Shown in pieces: positions 36,650-48,589 of a stretch of 64,000 nt of DNA. The stretch comes from Welwitschia mirabilis. Lineage: Eukaryota > Gnetophyta > Gnetopsida > Welwitschiales. Every line of letters begins with the position of its first letter. The first letter of the stretch is position 1. Location: positions 250,919,331-250,983,330 of the forward strand of contig JBOZIK010000001.1 of NCBI GenBank assembly GCA_051453625.1, written 5' to 3'. The notes below the pieces were generated by a model. That model saw only the letters and a program-made list of their open reading frames with translations. It was not told where the DNA came from and searched no databases. A program made the translations under genes and the position numbers.

Positions 36650-36990
36650 CCATACTCTAAAAGGAAGTACAATCACCACAAGTTTTGAATTCCATATCCC
36701 CTTTGAATTCCATTATCCTCTATTGTATGCGGTCCAACTCTATAAAAAGATTTTATATAGCTATTACGAATATAGATAAAGAAATTGGAGGTAACGAATC
36801 GTAGTTAAATTGTTAGTTTGGCTTAGTGTAACTTTATTCCCAAGAGAAGGACAATTACTAAAAGTTTGGCTATACTTCTAAGAGAGGTACAATCACTAAA
36901 AATTTTAAATATAACATGCCATCTAACTCTATAAAAGGTTTTTATCTAACTTTTACAAATATAAATAAAATACTAGACATTCAATTATCA
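36650..36990 (+). repeat. diverged direct repeat, about 195-220 bp period
   Basis: TAAAAGGAAGTACAATCACC (near 36658) is echoed by TAAGAGAGGTACAATCACT (near 36878). CTATAAAAAGATTTTATATAG (near 36740) is echoed by CTATAAAAGGTTTTTATC (near 36931). A third partial copy lies near 36838. It sits just beyond the 3' end of the minus-strand EGF-like gene. Confidence 0.65.
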
Positions 36991-37167
36991 ACACAAAGAA
37001 AAATGTAACGTCGCTTTAAAATGTAAGAAATACGAAGTGGCCTACAAAACGTTCAAGGACAACAAAACGCCTCCCAAAGCCCATCATATACGAGAATCTC
37101 AGAGCCACTCTAAATAATAAACAAGAATATGTGCCAAACACATCCAAATCCAATCAGAAGCACCAGC

Positions 37168-38319
37168 CTACAAAGAAATGAAGACACATATCCAGAAGAA
37201 TGCGGCAAGCAGTAAGCATAATCTGCTTCCAAGCCACATTGATGCCAAGCCCTCTGCAAAACAAGCATTTTTCACTTTAAGCTGCATTTTCAGCTAACAC
37301 TGTAACATTTCAGTTGTATTTTCTCTAAAACTGAAAACATTTCTACTGTATTTTTACCAAGACTGAGAGATTTGAACTGTAATTTCTTAAACACTAAAAA
37401 CCTTTACGCGTTGAAATAGACATGCCAAAAATGAACTCTACCAGAAAAGCTCGCATCCATAACTGTCGCAGGAGAACGAGCTTCGTGCGCCGCTAGCGGG
37501 GAAGCAGGGGATCTGATACCCGAAGCAGGCGATCCGATACCCGCAGCAGAACAGTCCGCTTCGAATTCGCCTGTGAAGTGAAACAAATTTTGTAAAGTAT
37601 TACGAGACTAACACAGATATTAGATAAGGGATTTCTGCGAAAACGTACAGTCAGTAACACAGTATCCGTAAGTCCAGTTCATGAAATTGCGGTAGCCGTT
37701 CTTGCATTTACAACCAAAATTTGCGCTTGATTTCTTCTCGCATGTTCCACCGCCGCATATGGCCCAAGAACAGGCTGCAACAAGCATAAACTCTTGAATA
37801 CTTCGTTTTGAAATACAAGTGCTTCTTATTTGAAGTTTCTAAACCTCAATAAACTTTCTAGATTTCGAAACGAAACCGACGATCAAAGATATCTCGAGTA
37901 ATGTTCAAATATCCGCTTTGAATCGGCGCAGGCGCGGGAGACGAAAGGTCAGCGCACGTGTAGTTCAAGGTACCTGAAAGCAGAACCGAAACCCTAAGAA
38001 AAATCGTGGGAAATCGAACGCGTGGGATCATCTTTGTTTGCAGAAAGAAGCTTAGAGACTCACAGTTTGGTAGAATACACGGCAGAAAATCGTAAGATGA
38101 GTTTAAAAAGGATTTCCTCCATCCATTTTTGCACTCGCATTTAACGAATGGAAACTCGGAAGTATTCTTGCAGGTCCCCATCCCGCAGTTGTAATCCGCG
38201 CAGAAATTCGTAAGAGACGAATTTGTGAATGGAAACACAGCTTGCACAACGCCGAAGCTCAAAATCATTTTTACGGCCGATATCCATGGGAAGTTTGAGG
38301 TTTTCGCAGAGTTTTCCAT
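37168..38319 (-). CDS. EGF-like cysteine-rich cell-surface protein, predicted GPI-anchored
   Basis: Five minus-strand exons give 229 codons: 38319-38064, 37973-37881, 37774-37649, 37570-37442 and 37253-37168. All four introns are phase 1 (90, 106, 78 and 188 bp) with GT..AG ends. Residues 1-30 form a signal peptide (hydrophobic WISAVKMILSFGVVQAVF). Two EGF-like modules follow: Cys 40, 45, 50, 61, 63, 81, with CGMGTC and CECKNGW; and Cys 118, 123, 128, 138, 140, 155, with CGGGTC and CKCKNGY. A linker rich in Pro/Ala/Ser separates them, then an AGP-like SPAS-repeat stretch (about 171-195). The last exon encodes a hydrophobic tail (LCLLLAAFFWICVFISL), as in GPI-anchored proteins. Six N-glycosylation sequons fit secretion. 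Plants have a family of such EGF-like wall/plasma-membrane proteins of unknown biochemical role. Without splicing of intron 4, the protein would end at 37404 without the tail. Confidence 0.85.
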
Positions 38320-38352
38320 TTTCTTCTGTTAAAATGATATCCTCCTTCTTCG

Positions 38353-38361
38353 CTATTTATT
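38353..38361 (-). promoter_or_regulatory. possible TATA element of the EGF-like gene
   Basis: AATAAATAG on the minus strand lies about 35-42 bp upstream of the ATG. If used, it would leave almost no 5' UTR, so a more distal promoter is equally possible. Confidence 0.2.
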
Positions 38362-38366
38362 GCATA

Positions 38367-40890
38367 GTTTGCTTCTCCAAATGAAACTCCCGCTTTCGTC
38401 ATTTCTTCAGAATCGTTGAACCTGAGTTCTTTTAATTAGTCTTACTGATGTCCATTCAGTGCTCTAAGATTCTATGGATTTCCAGAAGCGATGCAAGAAA
38501 TCGATGACGGCGTTGTTCGCCCTCATTGGGAAATGAGGTTTTCTCTGTAAATTCAAGGATGAATTTGGAAGCGATACATTAAAGTCGGTGATTGTGTCAT
38601 ATAACGCGTGACCGTTGAATAATTAAAGCCATTGCAGAAACAATGAAGATGAAACAAGATGCGTTCGTCATAGACTGCGTATTTTCTACGAGCGAATCTA
38701 ACGGTCACAAATGATTCTGGCACTTCACATGCAATAGCGGCTGTTGGATATGGGGTTGAAAGCAACCACTTTCTCGTTGTTCATGGTAGAGGTTTTGACC
38801 TTGTGCATTATTAAATGCTTGGTGCTTGGTAGGTGATTAAGTCACAAATCTTTGTTTAGCATCCTTTGGCATATTTGTGTCATCATAATTATTTAATTAA
38901 TTTTTAAGAGAAGTTTATCATACTCATTTCATTACTTTGTATGAGGAGAGCTTTAGGTCCATTTGGACCTTTGTAGTATTTACCAAGGTAAACCTCTACT
39001 ATTAAGTGTAAAGATAGATAGAGATTATTAGACTAATATTCTTTACAAGAATCTCACTAATACAACATAAAATTATTACATTTTTATGGGTGGTGTTGGA
39101 CTCCGAATAGTAATTTGATACTAGCTTTCAAAAGTTTACAAAAAAACATAGCAAGTATAAGATTATAAAACATATGACAAAATTATGAAGATAGTGCAAC
39201 TAAGAGGGAAAAAAAACAAAGGGGGAAAACTCCTGTGACCAGGCAATGTATCATCATAATCAAAAATAATTTTTTCTTTTTGAAACTAATAAAAGAGCTT
39301 AACACATTCTTTGTTCGTGCTACTTAAGTGGTATAAAACTACTCTCATAGTCATTGCTCTATGTATTAATTATAAGCTGTGTGGGCCATGGCATGAAGGT
39401 TTGAATAAAAAGGATATGCTATTGAAGAATTAGATTCCTAGGAGGCATCTATAAAACTAAGCAAGGTCCATTTGACAAATGTTGTAATAGTTGGAGGAAA
39501 TAATTAACCTTGAATTGAATTGCCATCAATCTAAGTGTGGATCTAAAAAGTAATACTTTGCAAAATAGAAGCCTTAAGTTCAAAAAAGCAAAGTTATTGA
39601 TTCTTCGAAAATATCATTACATCGTTGTGCTTAGATTGTGTAAAGGATGCAAGGTCTTAAAACACTTCCAAAGGAATAAATAGTGCCTTGGAAGATTTGT
39701 GGATCACCAAGAAGAACATGCTTTCAATTTAGATCAAATCCTTAAAAGACTCTGAGATACCATATCCAAGTTTTTGGAGCCATAAAGCAATCAATAAAGT
39801 AATGTAGAAAATTATCTTCATTATTGTAGCAAAGGTGAGTAGCACTTTCAAATTCCATATAGAGAAGCCTTCTACCAATAGAGAGACCCTATAAAAAGTA
39901 ATGTCATTTTGGTGAGGCAGATAATTTCTAGATATTTAAGCTCTTGACATCCACTGATCTTTTGAGTTTGCAGTAAGACATAATGTATTAGAACAATTCT
40001 TAATGGATATGTCTTTCAAAAGCATATGGTAAGATTCTTTTTGCTTTACAAGGATTAAAAGGACTATCATCTTTCCCTTATATTGAGTTTAGAGGTAACA
40101 TATAATTAGCTTAGATATGAATTGCATTGGAAATCAGAGAAATAAAGTTTCCCTTCCCCCCTCCCCATAACCTCCTCCCTCCCTTCATCCAAAAAAATAA
40201 ATAAAGGAAAAAAATAAAGTAGCTTTTGAACCCTCATAAAACTTTTAAAAGGTTTCCCATGAAATTCATTAATTATGCAAGTAAAGATATGAAAAAGAGA
40301 ACACATCAATATTAAATTAACGAGCTATCGATTTGGGGTCTTAAACAAGCAACTAGAGTGCCATTTAATAATAACCATCATGAAACTTAATAGAAAAAGT
40401 ATTCGTAATAATCTTATTATAAATCATTTCCATGTAATCTGAACTATCTTTTAGATAATAGATCCTTAAATCTTAGTATCCATTTGAGATATAAATTAGT
40501 TAATAAGATGTATCCCTTTCTAACTAGGTTTGTTATTTGTATAAGTAATCTTTTATTATTCAAAAACTAAGTCATACCACCATCCTATGGAGTCTAAACA
40601 ATTAGCTAACCACTTATTACAAAGAGAGATATCTTGTTAAAAATAGTAAACTAAACCTAAACCTCCTTTTTTTCTTAGGTAAGCAATAAAAATTATTTAT
40701 GTAACTGTGAAATTATTTACTAACATTGTTACCTAATAATATAAAATCACAAAGTAACTTTTCGATTCAGTTGTAAGTTAAAGCAGCAAGATCCTAACAA
40801 AGGTTGTCATAGACATGAGTAGTAGACAATATACTTTTAGATACTAAGTATTTCCTAAACATTGTGATTTATTTATCTTTTCATTTGTCT
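38367..40890. other. non-coding flank of the EGF-like gene
   Basis: The first 450 bp upstream of the gene are less AT-rich than average and probably contain its promoter. A 70-codon minus frame (38553-38765) and a tiny plus frame starting at 38474 have no recognisable similarity. Beyond 38800 the DNA is AT-rich. The part from about 39700 may belong to the LINE remnant to its right but is too decayed to say. Confidence 0.4.
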
Positions 40891-41800
40891 ACTTTAGAAG
40901 CCAATTTATTAACATTAAAATAGAATTCAAAAAATTTTATCATCTCATCAATCTTGAACAATTATAGAGAGAAGCCATTTATAAGTTTTTAAAAAGAGTA
41001 AACACCAAATACTTCTTCTAATTACTATGAGAATCATAAAAATAACAATAAAGATAAATCCTAGATAGTAACTAGTAATTATAATTAAGAATTCTTAATA
41101 AAAAATAATGAGTCGTCTGCAAAGTATAAGGTGATAAGCTACTTTGGATTTTCAACAATACAAATATCATAAATAAGATCACCTTGCTCATCCTTCCAAA
41201 TAGCGTGGCATAAAAAGTATACTACAATGATAAAAATATAAGAAGCCAAAGGCCATCCTTTTCTTATAGATCTCTTAATAGGAAAATTGGAACTAACATC
41301 TCTTGCAATGGCAACATAAGCATTTGCATTCTTCAACAAACAATTTGGCATATGAATGATAACCTTCTCAGATCCTATATTTTTTATGCAAGCTAAGATA
41401 ATGTTTCATTTAATTCTATTGTAAGATTTTACATAATCAAATTTAAAGAAGGAAATTATTTGATTAGCATCCTTTTCCCATGCTAGATCTTTCCAAGAAA
41501 ATACAACACTATCAAGAATATATGTAGCTTTGGAAGAGGAGAAAAAAGGGAGGGGGAAACACTCTATTCAATATGAATAATACTAGGTAGGATATTCTTT
41601 AACTTGTTAGCAAAACATCTAGCCAAGATTTTATAAGGATATTAAATAAAAAGATTGGTTTCTAATTAGAAATGAAATTTAAATCACCTGATTTTTGGCA
41701 AAAGATGGATGACACTTTCATTAAGCTTTAAACCAAAGCTACCTTCATGTAAGGATTCCTAAAATACCCTAAAGTAGTCTTTGCCAATAATATCCTAATG
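40891..41800 (-). mobile_element. LINE reverse transcriptase remnant
   Basis: The minus-strand translation carries RT blocks in order. These are ILARCFANKLKNILPSII (about 41640-41585), FFKFDYVKSYNRIK (near 41445-41405; palm motif A, F-x-F-D-x-x-K-A-Y-D equivalent), SIRKGWPLASYIFII (near 41270-41225; GCPLSPYLF equivalent) and LYFADDSLFFI (near 41130-41100; intact FADD catalytic motif). Stops and frameshifts interrupt it. Its type differs from the LINE at 31-35 kb. The endonuclease and 3' end are not recognisable, and its 5' side meets a lone Copia LTR. Confidence 0.75.
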
Positions 41801-41814
41801 TTCTTAAAAAATCC

Positions 41815-42020
41815 TTCTTTTTTGGATCCTTTACTAAGGTTTGTATGCACACTGTGATTCCATGCCTAGGGATATGTGAAAATACTAGTAAAACCCTAAT
41901 AGTGTGCTTGCCTTTATAAGTAAGCTCTTCAATGAAATAAGCATGGAGAAATAGTTTGGAGAAGAAAATTTTTAGTTTAGAAAAATCTTGCTTTTACTTT
42001 TGCTCTTTTGTTTCCTAATA
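41815..42020 (+). repeat. lone LTR of the short-LTR Copia family
   Basis: CCTTTACTAAGG at about 41831 begins collinear similarity to the LTRs at 22031 and 27566. Shared blocks are AAAACCCTAATAGTGTGCTT, GCCTTTATAAGTAAGCTCTT, AAATTTTTAGTTTAG and AAAAATCTTGCTTTTA. No internal Copia sequence adjoins it, so it is a solo LTR or a truncated end. Confidence 0.75.
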
Positions 42021-43490
42021 GCTATGTCAAAGTAAGCTACTTTTCACTCATCCTCTGCAATATCTTTCTCCAAAATTTGATGATGGACTTCTAAAGCTTT
42101 TGAGAAAGAAAATTTGTATTTTGGTCAAGGAGATTATCTACACATACAATTTGACATATTGACCCTAAAATTTAATAAAGTAATATATTAGTATGGCTTA
42201 AGTACCATATTTATTACTGAATTATTGTTAACCATGTTTTATCCCTTCATTAAAAAAAAATTAAAAAGAGTGATTCATGGTAATTTAGTAATAGATCATT
42301 TTAAGCTACCCATACTTCATTAGAGTTCAACAAACAAAAGAGATAGTTGTCACCGTTACTTTTACAAGTTCTTTTAGTGTTTTTGAAGATAATAGGTTCA
42401 AAAAGAAAAAAGTGAAATAAAATAGAGGCTATGCTAATAAATTAATCTTACGTCCTAAAGTTAAATCAGTCTACAAAGACTAGGAACTTCAAACCTAAGT
42501 TCTATTACATATCTGTAACTATCCATTTATTAACAATGAAGAGATACCATTGAAATTTATAATCCTATGGAAGCCCATATAAGCAAATCCTACCTCAAGA
42601 ATAAATTACATCTTATTCCGTCACATGTAATAGCATGTTTATAGTAGATACATCTATCATTTAACCAAAATTCTGCTCTTGCAGGTCTAACTCTCCTATC
42701 TCATCATGAGATTCTAAGCCTCTCTTCTCCCTCTCTTGGTATGAGGAATGACTAATTCATAAGGCATTTATCTTGCGAAGCCCTTAAATTTTATCTATGC
42801 TAAATTCACATTTGATGTAGTGTTTGAATCATTAGTAAATGCACTTTGATCTATTATTGGATTTAATTCATTCTTACATCATTGGTATAATTATGAATAT
42901 TGGTTATGCAATAGTATATTTTAAATGTTCTTTCATATTTATCATTTAGATTTATTATTTCAATGTATTATTAAGGTTAGATTATTAATACACTAGTGTT
43001 ATGATATCTTTCATCCTATCCTAGTATTAACATGTAAAAATTGTCATTTATCTCAAGTATTTTAGGCTAATTTTTTATAAGTAAAGATATTAATTTAATT
43101 GTTTTAATCATAAAAATATGTCTTACTATTCTTTTAGATGCCATACTTGATTTATGCTTTCCTTATAAAATTTTTAGACTTTTAAATGCATTATGAAGTA
43201 CATATTAGAAGATGGACTCATTCTTGTACAAAAAGGCAACAACGCTGGTTACCTACAATGGGATTAGTTACCTGAGAAGAACTACTGCCAGAGTTATAGC
43301 CTAGATTCGTCATGGAAAAGCAAGCAATTTCTAGTTATGGATCTAGTCATTTTCTACACTAGAATCTATTATTATCTTCATCTGTAAAATGACCAATTCT
43401 ATACAAAACAATGGGGGCATTGGTAACATGTGGTGATGACACTAGTTGGTGGAGGAATCATGATCTAAAACCATGTGTTAGACTCATTAT
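42021..43490. other. AT-rich DNA, no gene seen
   Basis: No coding block was recognised. The right part could be the U3 portion of the LTR described next, whose left end is undefined. Confidence 0.4.
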
Positions 43491-44376
43491 GATAATTACT
43501 CTACTAAATGCTAGAAAATGGAACTCCAACCACACCATCAAATGCTAAAAGATAGAACCACAACCATCCCAACAACCACTAAAAGACAAAATTTCCAACC
43601 ACTCCAACCTTATCCTTCTCTATAAAAAGGCCTAAGTGCCTCACTTTATAGGCAATTCTTGATGTGTGAAAGCAATCATGCTTGAAGGAAGAACTTTTCT
43701 ATCATGTCGTTCTAGTTGCCATTCTTTGGAAATGGGTTAGCCTTAAGACTAGTTTGAGTTTCCTTCTTTAATATAATGCATTATTCTAGTTCGTCATAAC
43801 AAAGATAGTGGCTTCTTTTCTTGATTTCTGGTTTTGAATTACTTCAAACTTTTAATGCTTGATTAAGTCTATTCATAACCAAGTTATCAATATTTTTGAG
43901 TGAATATTTTTATTTATCTTTTAGTTGCATAGCATGATTTCATTTAATGGATCTTTGAATGTGTTTTCTACTTTTCATGCTTATGAATAAACCATGAAGA
44001 ACTAGAGTGATAAAGGATCTCACCAACATTCATGTGATGAATGAGATAATGTCACTAAGATTCGAGCCTCATTTAACTTGGAATATTTAGGATTTAAAAT
44101 GGGATTTGCAATATATTTTGAATGGAAATCTCTTGTTTTGTGAAACATTCATGTTAGTTCTTGAGTGATATGTCCATTTACAAGCTCCTGTTTATTGAAT
44201 TTCTTCTTCATTTTCGTTCTCAACTTGATGTTTTCTTGAATATTTTTGCTAGTTTACTGTGCATTATTTTACTATTTTCGAATACAGTTATTCTTAAGAA
44301 GAGAATGACATTGGGTTCTTTCTACAACAAAAGACCTAGTTTTTATTTGTAAAAGCTTGGCCTCAAAAAGCTTTTT
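43491..44376 (+). repeat. LTR fragment of an Athila/Tat-type gypsy element
   Basis: The fragment contains a U3-like set of three tandem units (43502-43612) and a TATA box (TATAAAAAGG, 43621). A leader follows, ending just before a primer-binding-site-like TGTATCATTGCTAGGGG. No matching second LTR or gag-pol of this type is in the window, so the element is a truncated 5' end. Confidence 0.45.
43502..43612 (+). repeat. about 35-bp tandem repeat x3 upstream of a TATA box
   Basis: Units contain AATGCTAGAAAATGGAACTC, AATGCTAAAAGATAGAACCA and CCACTAAAAGACAAAATTTC, each followed by a CCAACCA-type run. Their place directly upstream of TATAAAAAGG suggests LTR enhancer repeats. Confidence 0.7.
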
Positions 44377-44393
44377 TGTATCATTGCTAGGGG
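44377..44393 (+). promoter_or_regulatory. worn primer-binding site, tRNA-Asp type
   Basis: TGTATCATTGCTAGGGG corresponds to TGGCGCCGTTGCCGGGG, the site used by Athila/Tat elements. Most differences are C-to-T or G-to-A changes at CG positions, as expected from deamination of methylated cytosine. Confidence 0.45.
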
Positions 44394-45084
44394 TAATGAC
44401 ACAGTAGCTATAGTGGAGCATGCATTAGTTTTTATTTTTTTACTTAGATTTCTCCATTTCTTTTATTTCTTATAGTCTATAGTGGTTGTACTAGTCCTTT
44501 TCTAGTATTACTCAAATTAGTTTGGATTTTTAGTTCTTCTAAGTTTTCATGGAACTTTTTAGCTTTAACCTAAAATATCAATGTTAGATTAACTTTTTGT
44601 ATGTACAACTAATTAGCTTATACAGTTTACTGCTATTTGGTTTCTCTTAAATAGAGATTAAAGTGACAAAAATCGAAAAAATTAAAGAAATTGAGAATGA
44701 TGAAAACAAAGAGAAACCCTCTTCCCTCTCTTTCTTTTTTTACATTTTCATTACTATAGCTTTTACTTTTAGTTTTATGTGTGTTTAGATTCAAGTTTTA
44801 AATTTCTTTTAGTTTTTTAAGTTTTGATTTCTCTAAGTTTTTTCTATGATTTTCATTTCATATATACATTGCTATTTTGTTTAATATCAATTATTTCCTA
44901 CTTCTCGCAATGAAAATCAATTTGTGTAGCTAAGATGTAATGGATCTTTTCATGTGCTTGGTTGATGAGATGTCATTGGATATTTTGGCCAAGTGATAAA
45001 AGGATTTACTTTAATATTTAGGTACGCATGCTTATTTTGCATTGTACAACATTGAATGTATTTTATAGTTTTCTTTTATATCAA
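44394..45084. other. AT-rich DNA between two gypsy-type LTR sequences
   Basis: No coding block was seen. It may be leader of the truncated Athila-type element, or the 5' part of the gypsy LTR that starts to be alignable at about 45085. The corresponding region of the other LTR copy is partly hidden by an N run. Confidence 0.4.
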
Positions 45085-47522
45085 ATTTTCATTAGAATCA
45101 TCTTATTAGAATAAATTATTTGATCCTTAAATACCATTTATGCTAGGTAATACTTCATGTCAATCCTAAAGCTCATTAAATTTGTTTATTTTAAATTAAT
45201 CTTATGCATTATTTTTTCTAACTGTTATATATTTGTATTAGTTAATAGTTGTTTGTTATATTACATAGACTAATGAGATTAATTATTTACATTACTTTTA
45301 TTAATTATAATCACTTAAATTTATTTATAAATTTTTATTCTTATTATAGATAAAGTTCGATTTTTTCAAAATTGTAACATAACTTAAGAATTTTATAACT
45401 TACTAAATATTGAATAAAATTTCATAGGTTTTTAATAAGTTAATGATTTTGTTAATGTTATAAAAAATTAAATATATAATTTTTAAATATTTATAAATTT
45501 TTAAAAATTGTTAGATGAAAATAACCTAGAAAAAAGTAATAGAAAGAAATAGAAACAACACTTAGTTTTATTTTATAGAATTAAGATTTAACATTTTATT
45601 CTGAATTTTTAATATAAACTATATCAAATTAAACAATATTTTCAAAGGCTCTTTAATCTCTTAAAAATTCAAAGTAGTTTAAAAGTTATAACCTTTTTAG
45701 TATTGTGTGATATTATAATAACTCTAAAACATTTAGACAATTTTATACTTAAACTATGATCTTCGAAACTATATTTATAGGAATCTAAACATGATAAAGT
45801 TAATTTATAGAGATCATATCATGCCTCTAGCTTAAGATAAAATATTATAATTTACTTTTCCTTTATAAACAACTAAATCTTAATTTTTAGTTGTAATGTT
45901 TCTTTAAAAAACGAAAAACTACAATTACTATCATTAATTATAAAAAAATTATTTAATAAAATTATGATAATAAATTAATAATTTATAATAATTAAAATAA
46001 TATCATTTTATATCATTTTTACCAAATTTTCTTTGGTAAAGTATAACATATGGCTTTTTTATTGAGGCTTTGTTCTTGAATAATAAGTGAAATACGTATT
46101 TGGTGTAAGTTAAGTTTGACTAATTAATTATCTAAATAATGTGTAAATGTTATTGTACTTTTGTAATATTATTGATGATTTCATATATATGTGTATATAT
46201 GCAATCCTCTTCTTCACTTGCTTTTATTGTAACACATAAACTTAAAAATTTATGAGTGTTTTTACTTCAAAAATATATTTAATTCAATTGGTTTCTTTGA
46301 TGTTTTTTCATGTAAGTTTTAAGTAAGCATTATGTCTTGTGTTTGTATTCATCTCTACATTTACTCTATTTCTCCTTATTAATCATATTATCATGTTCAA
46401 CTTTACTAGTTAAACTTTCAGAAAAGGGGTTTAAAGATGGCATAGAAATATGCATAGAAATTTAAAGTTGTATTATGATTTGTTTATATGAGACTATTAT
46501 TAATCTGAAATATAAGGAAGCTATTTTCACTGTCTTTATTACCATTGCTATATTTTTCAAATGTAGTTATCTTCTAATACATTAAATGAAAATTATGTAT
46601 ATTCCTCTTTATGCCATCTTTATGTATGATTATTTTAATAAAATAAACTACTGTTTTAATAAAATAAACTAAATAAAGTTATAATTATTATTTTTAGGTA
46701 AATAATCAACTAATATTCATATTAGATAGGATTGTATTCATGCATTTGTATGATATACTCATAAAAGGATAATTAAATTAAGATAATCCTAATAATTATC
46801 ATTCGCATACTTATATTTCATCATCAAGGTGGATTGCATTACATATTTTATATAAAACCCTTTTGAAAGTGGATTTAATCACCACTCTCCTATCACCCTC
46901 ATCTGTAAACTTATTTTGACTTAATATCCCAAGCCCTTAATATCAAAGAATTATGCTGCACCATCATGAGATAATCCAAGGAAGCAAGGGTCATTTGTAA
47001 GCATACATCTGGATCACATATAACCTATCGCCTTTTTGATGGTATAAAAAGGTAATATCTAAGCCTATCGAGTTGAACCCCATCATGTTTGTTATAGTCT
47101 ATAATCCAAAATAGAACTAACTCATATTTACGTGGCTTCTTGATGTCGAGTTGGAATGCCATTAATAGGAGTTGCGATCACCTATTATATTAGTTAAGAA
47201 GTATCATAAACCTATATCCATGTATGTATCATAATAAGTTTTCATCTCATCAATCATGTACATGATAGCTCTTATGATGAAAAACTAAGAAGAAATATAG
47301 GACACAAAAACATGACATTGTTATTATTTGCATATCCAAAATAATCTATATTTAATTCCACAAGAAATATTTGTAATGTCTACTCTTTCTGAAAATAGAG
47401 AATTGTACTAATAAAGAATATGTAGAAGTTGATCCTAGCTTTCACTAAGCATTTCAATTAATTTATATCCTCCTACGAAAAAATAAATTATATGTAATAA
47501 TAGTTTGAGTTCAGGTATTACA
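45085..47522 (+). repeat. 5' LTR (alignable part) of the gypsy element
   Basis: It is collinear with the 3' LTR from 54440 onward and ends ...GGTATTACA directly before the primer-binding site. The upstream boundary is not determinable; TGTTATATCC, the start of the 3' LTR, was not found between 42900 and 45085. Confidence 0.7.
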
Positions 47523-47523
47523 T

Positions 47524-47543
47524 AATTGTATCAAAGCTAGGTT
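47524..47543 (+). promoter_or_regulatory. primer-binding site, initiator tRNA-Met type
   Basis: AATTGTATCAAAGCTAGG resembles the plant gypsy/Copia site TGGTATCAGAGC followed by TAGG. It directly follows the TACA end of the 5' LTR. Confidence 0.65.
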
Positions 47544-48589
47544 AACTTAAATCACATCTATATTAATAAAGTATAAATTTATAAAATTATAAAGTTAATT
47601 GTATCGATGATAACCCCATTTCCTCAATAATTATGAAGTTAATTATATCCATAATAATTCTACTTTCTAAATAATCTTAAAAGGATGATTAGTTCATAAT
47701 CATGTTTTTAAAAATTCTACTAACTTATAAATAAGAATAATGATCATTTGATGAATTAAATCATTTAAATTTCTACCTATAAATCCATGACCTTACATGA
47801 TATCCTAAAGATACATCATAAGTATACATACCTTCAAAATTAATTAAACTTGTAGTAATTTTAGGTTAATTATATGTTCAATCCAATATCATAATCCTTC
47901 TCAAACTTTCTAATCATGTAATCATATAATCTTACAAGTATAATTCCTATTATCAAACTTTTCAACATAATAAATCATATTCATTTGAAAGAAAGGAAGG
48001 AAGTGACTTAATTATTTAGTTTAAATTATAGAGAAAATAAATATATAGTGAGAACCAACTAGCTAATGCTGGCAATAGTATCTTTATTGAGATCATATAA
48101 GATTATTAATTTTAACCTTTAATAATATAATATTTATTATATTTAACTTAATCTTATGATATTCATTATAAAGGACTTATCATTGTCAACTAAGTCTTAA
48201 GGCTAGTTTTATAATAGCAACTTATCAAAATGGAGACATATCATAGGTCAATTAGTAATTAAGGATGGAATTTAAACTTCCTTTAATATTAATTTAGAGG
48301 CATTAATAAATGCATTTTTTAAGTTTAAATTACAAGTAGTAAGTCAAGGTTAAAACTCATAAGTATATAGTGGAAATAATTTACCTAATAAGGAAGTGGA
48401 TAGAAGGAAATTAATTTAAGCCTTTATTAAGTTAAGCCCACCAAATTTTGTAGGAATCTTAAATCCATCTAAAGCATAAGCATCATTGTGATGTTGAAAA
48501 GGTTATGGAAACCCTAGGATTTGATGATATAAAAAACATTCTTTGGCTATTTACATGTTATAATGAGAAGTTAAAAAAAAAAAAAAAGA

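Noticed and set aside
38474-38536. Tiny plus-strand frame (MDFQKRCKKS...) divergent from the EGF-like gene
   Set aside because: Twenty codons with no downstream exon or similarity; it probably lies in promoter sequence.
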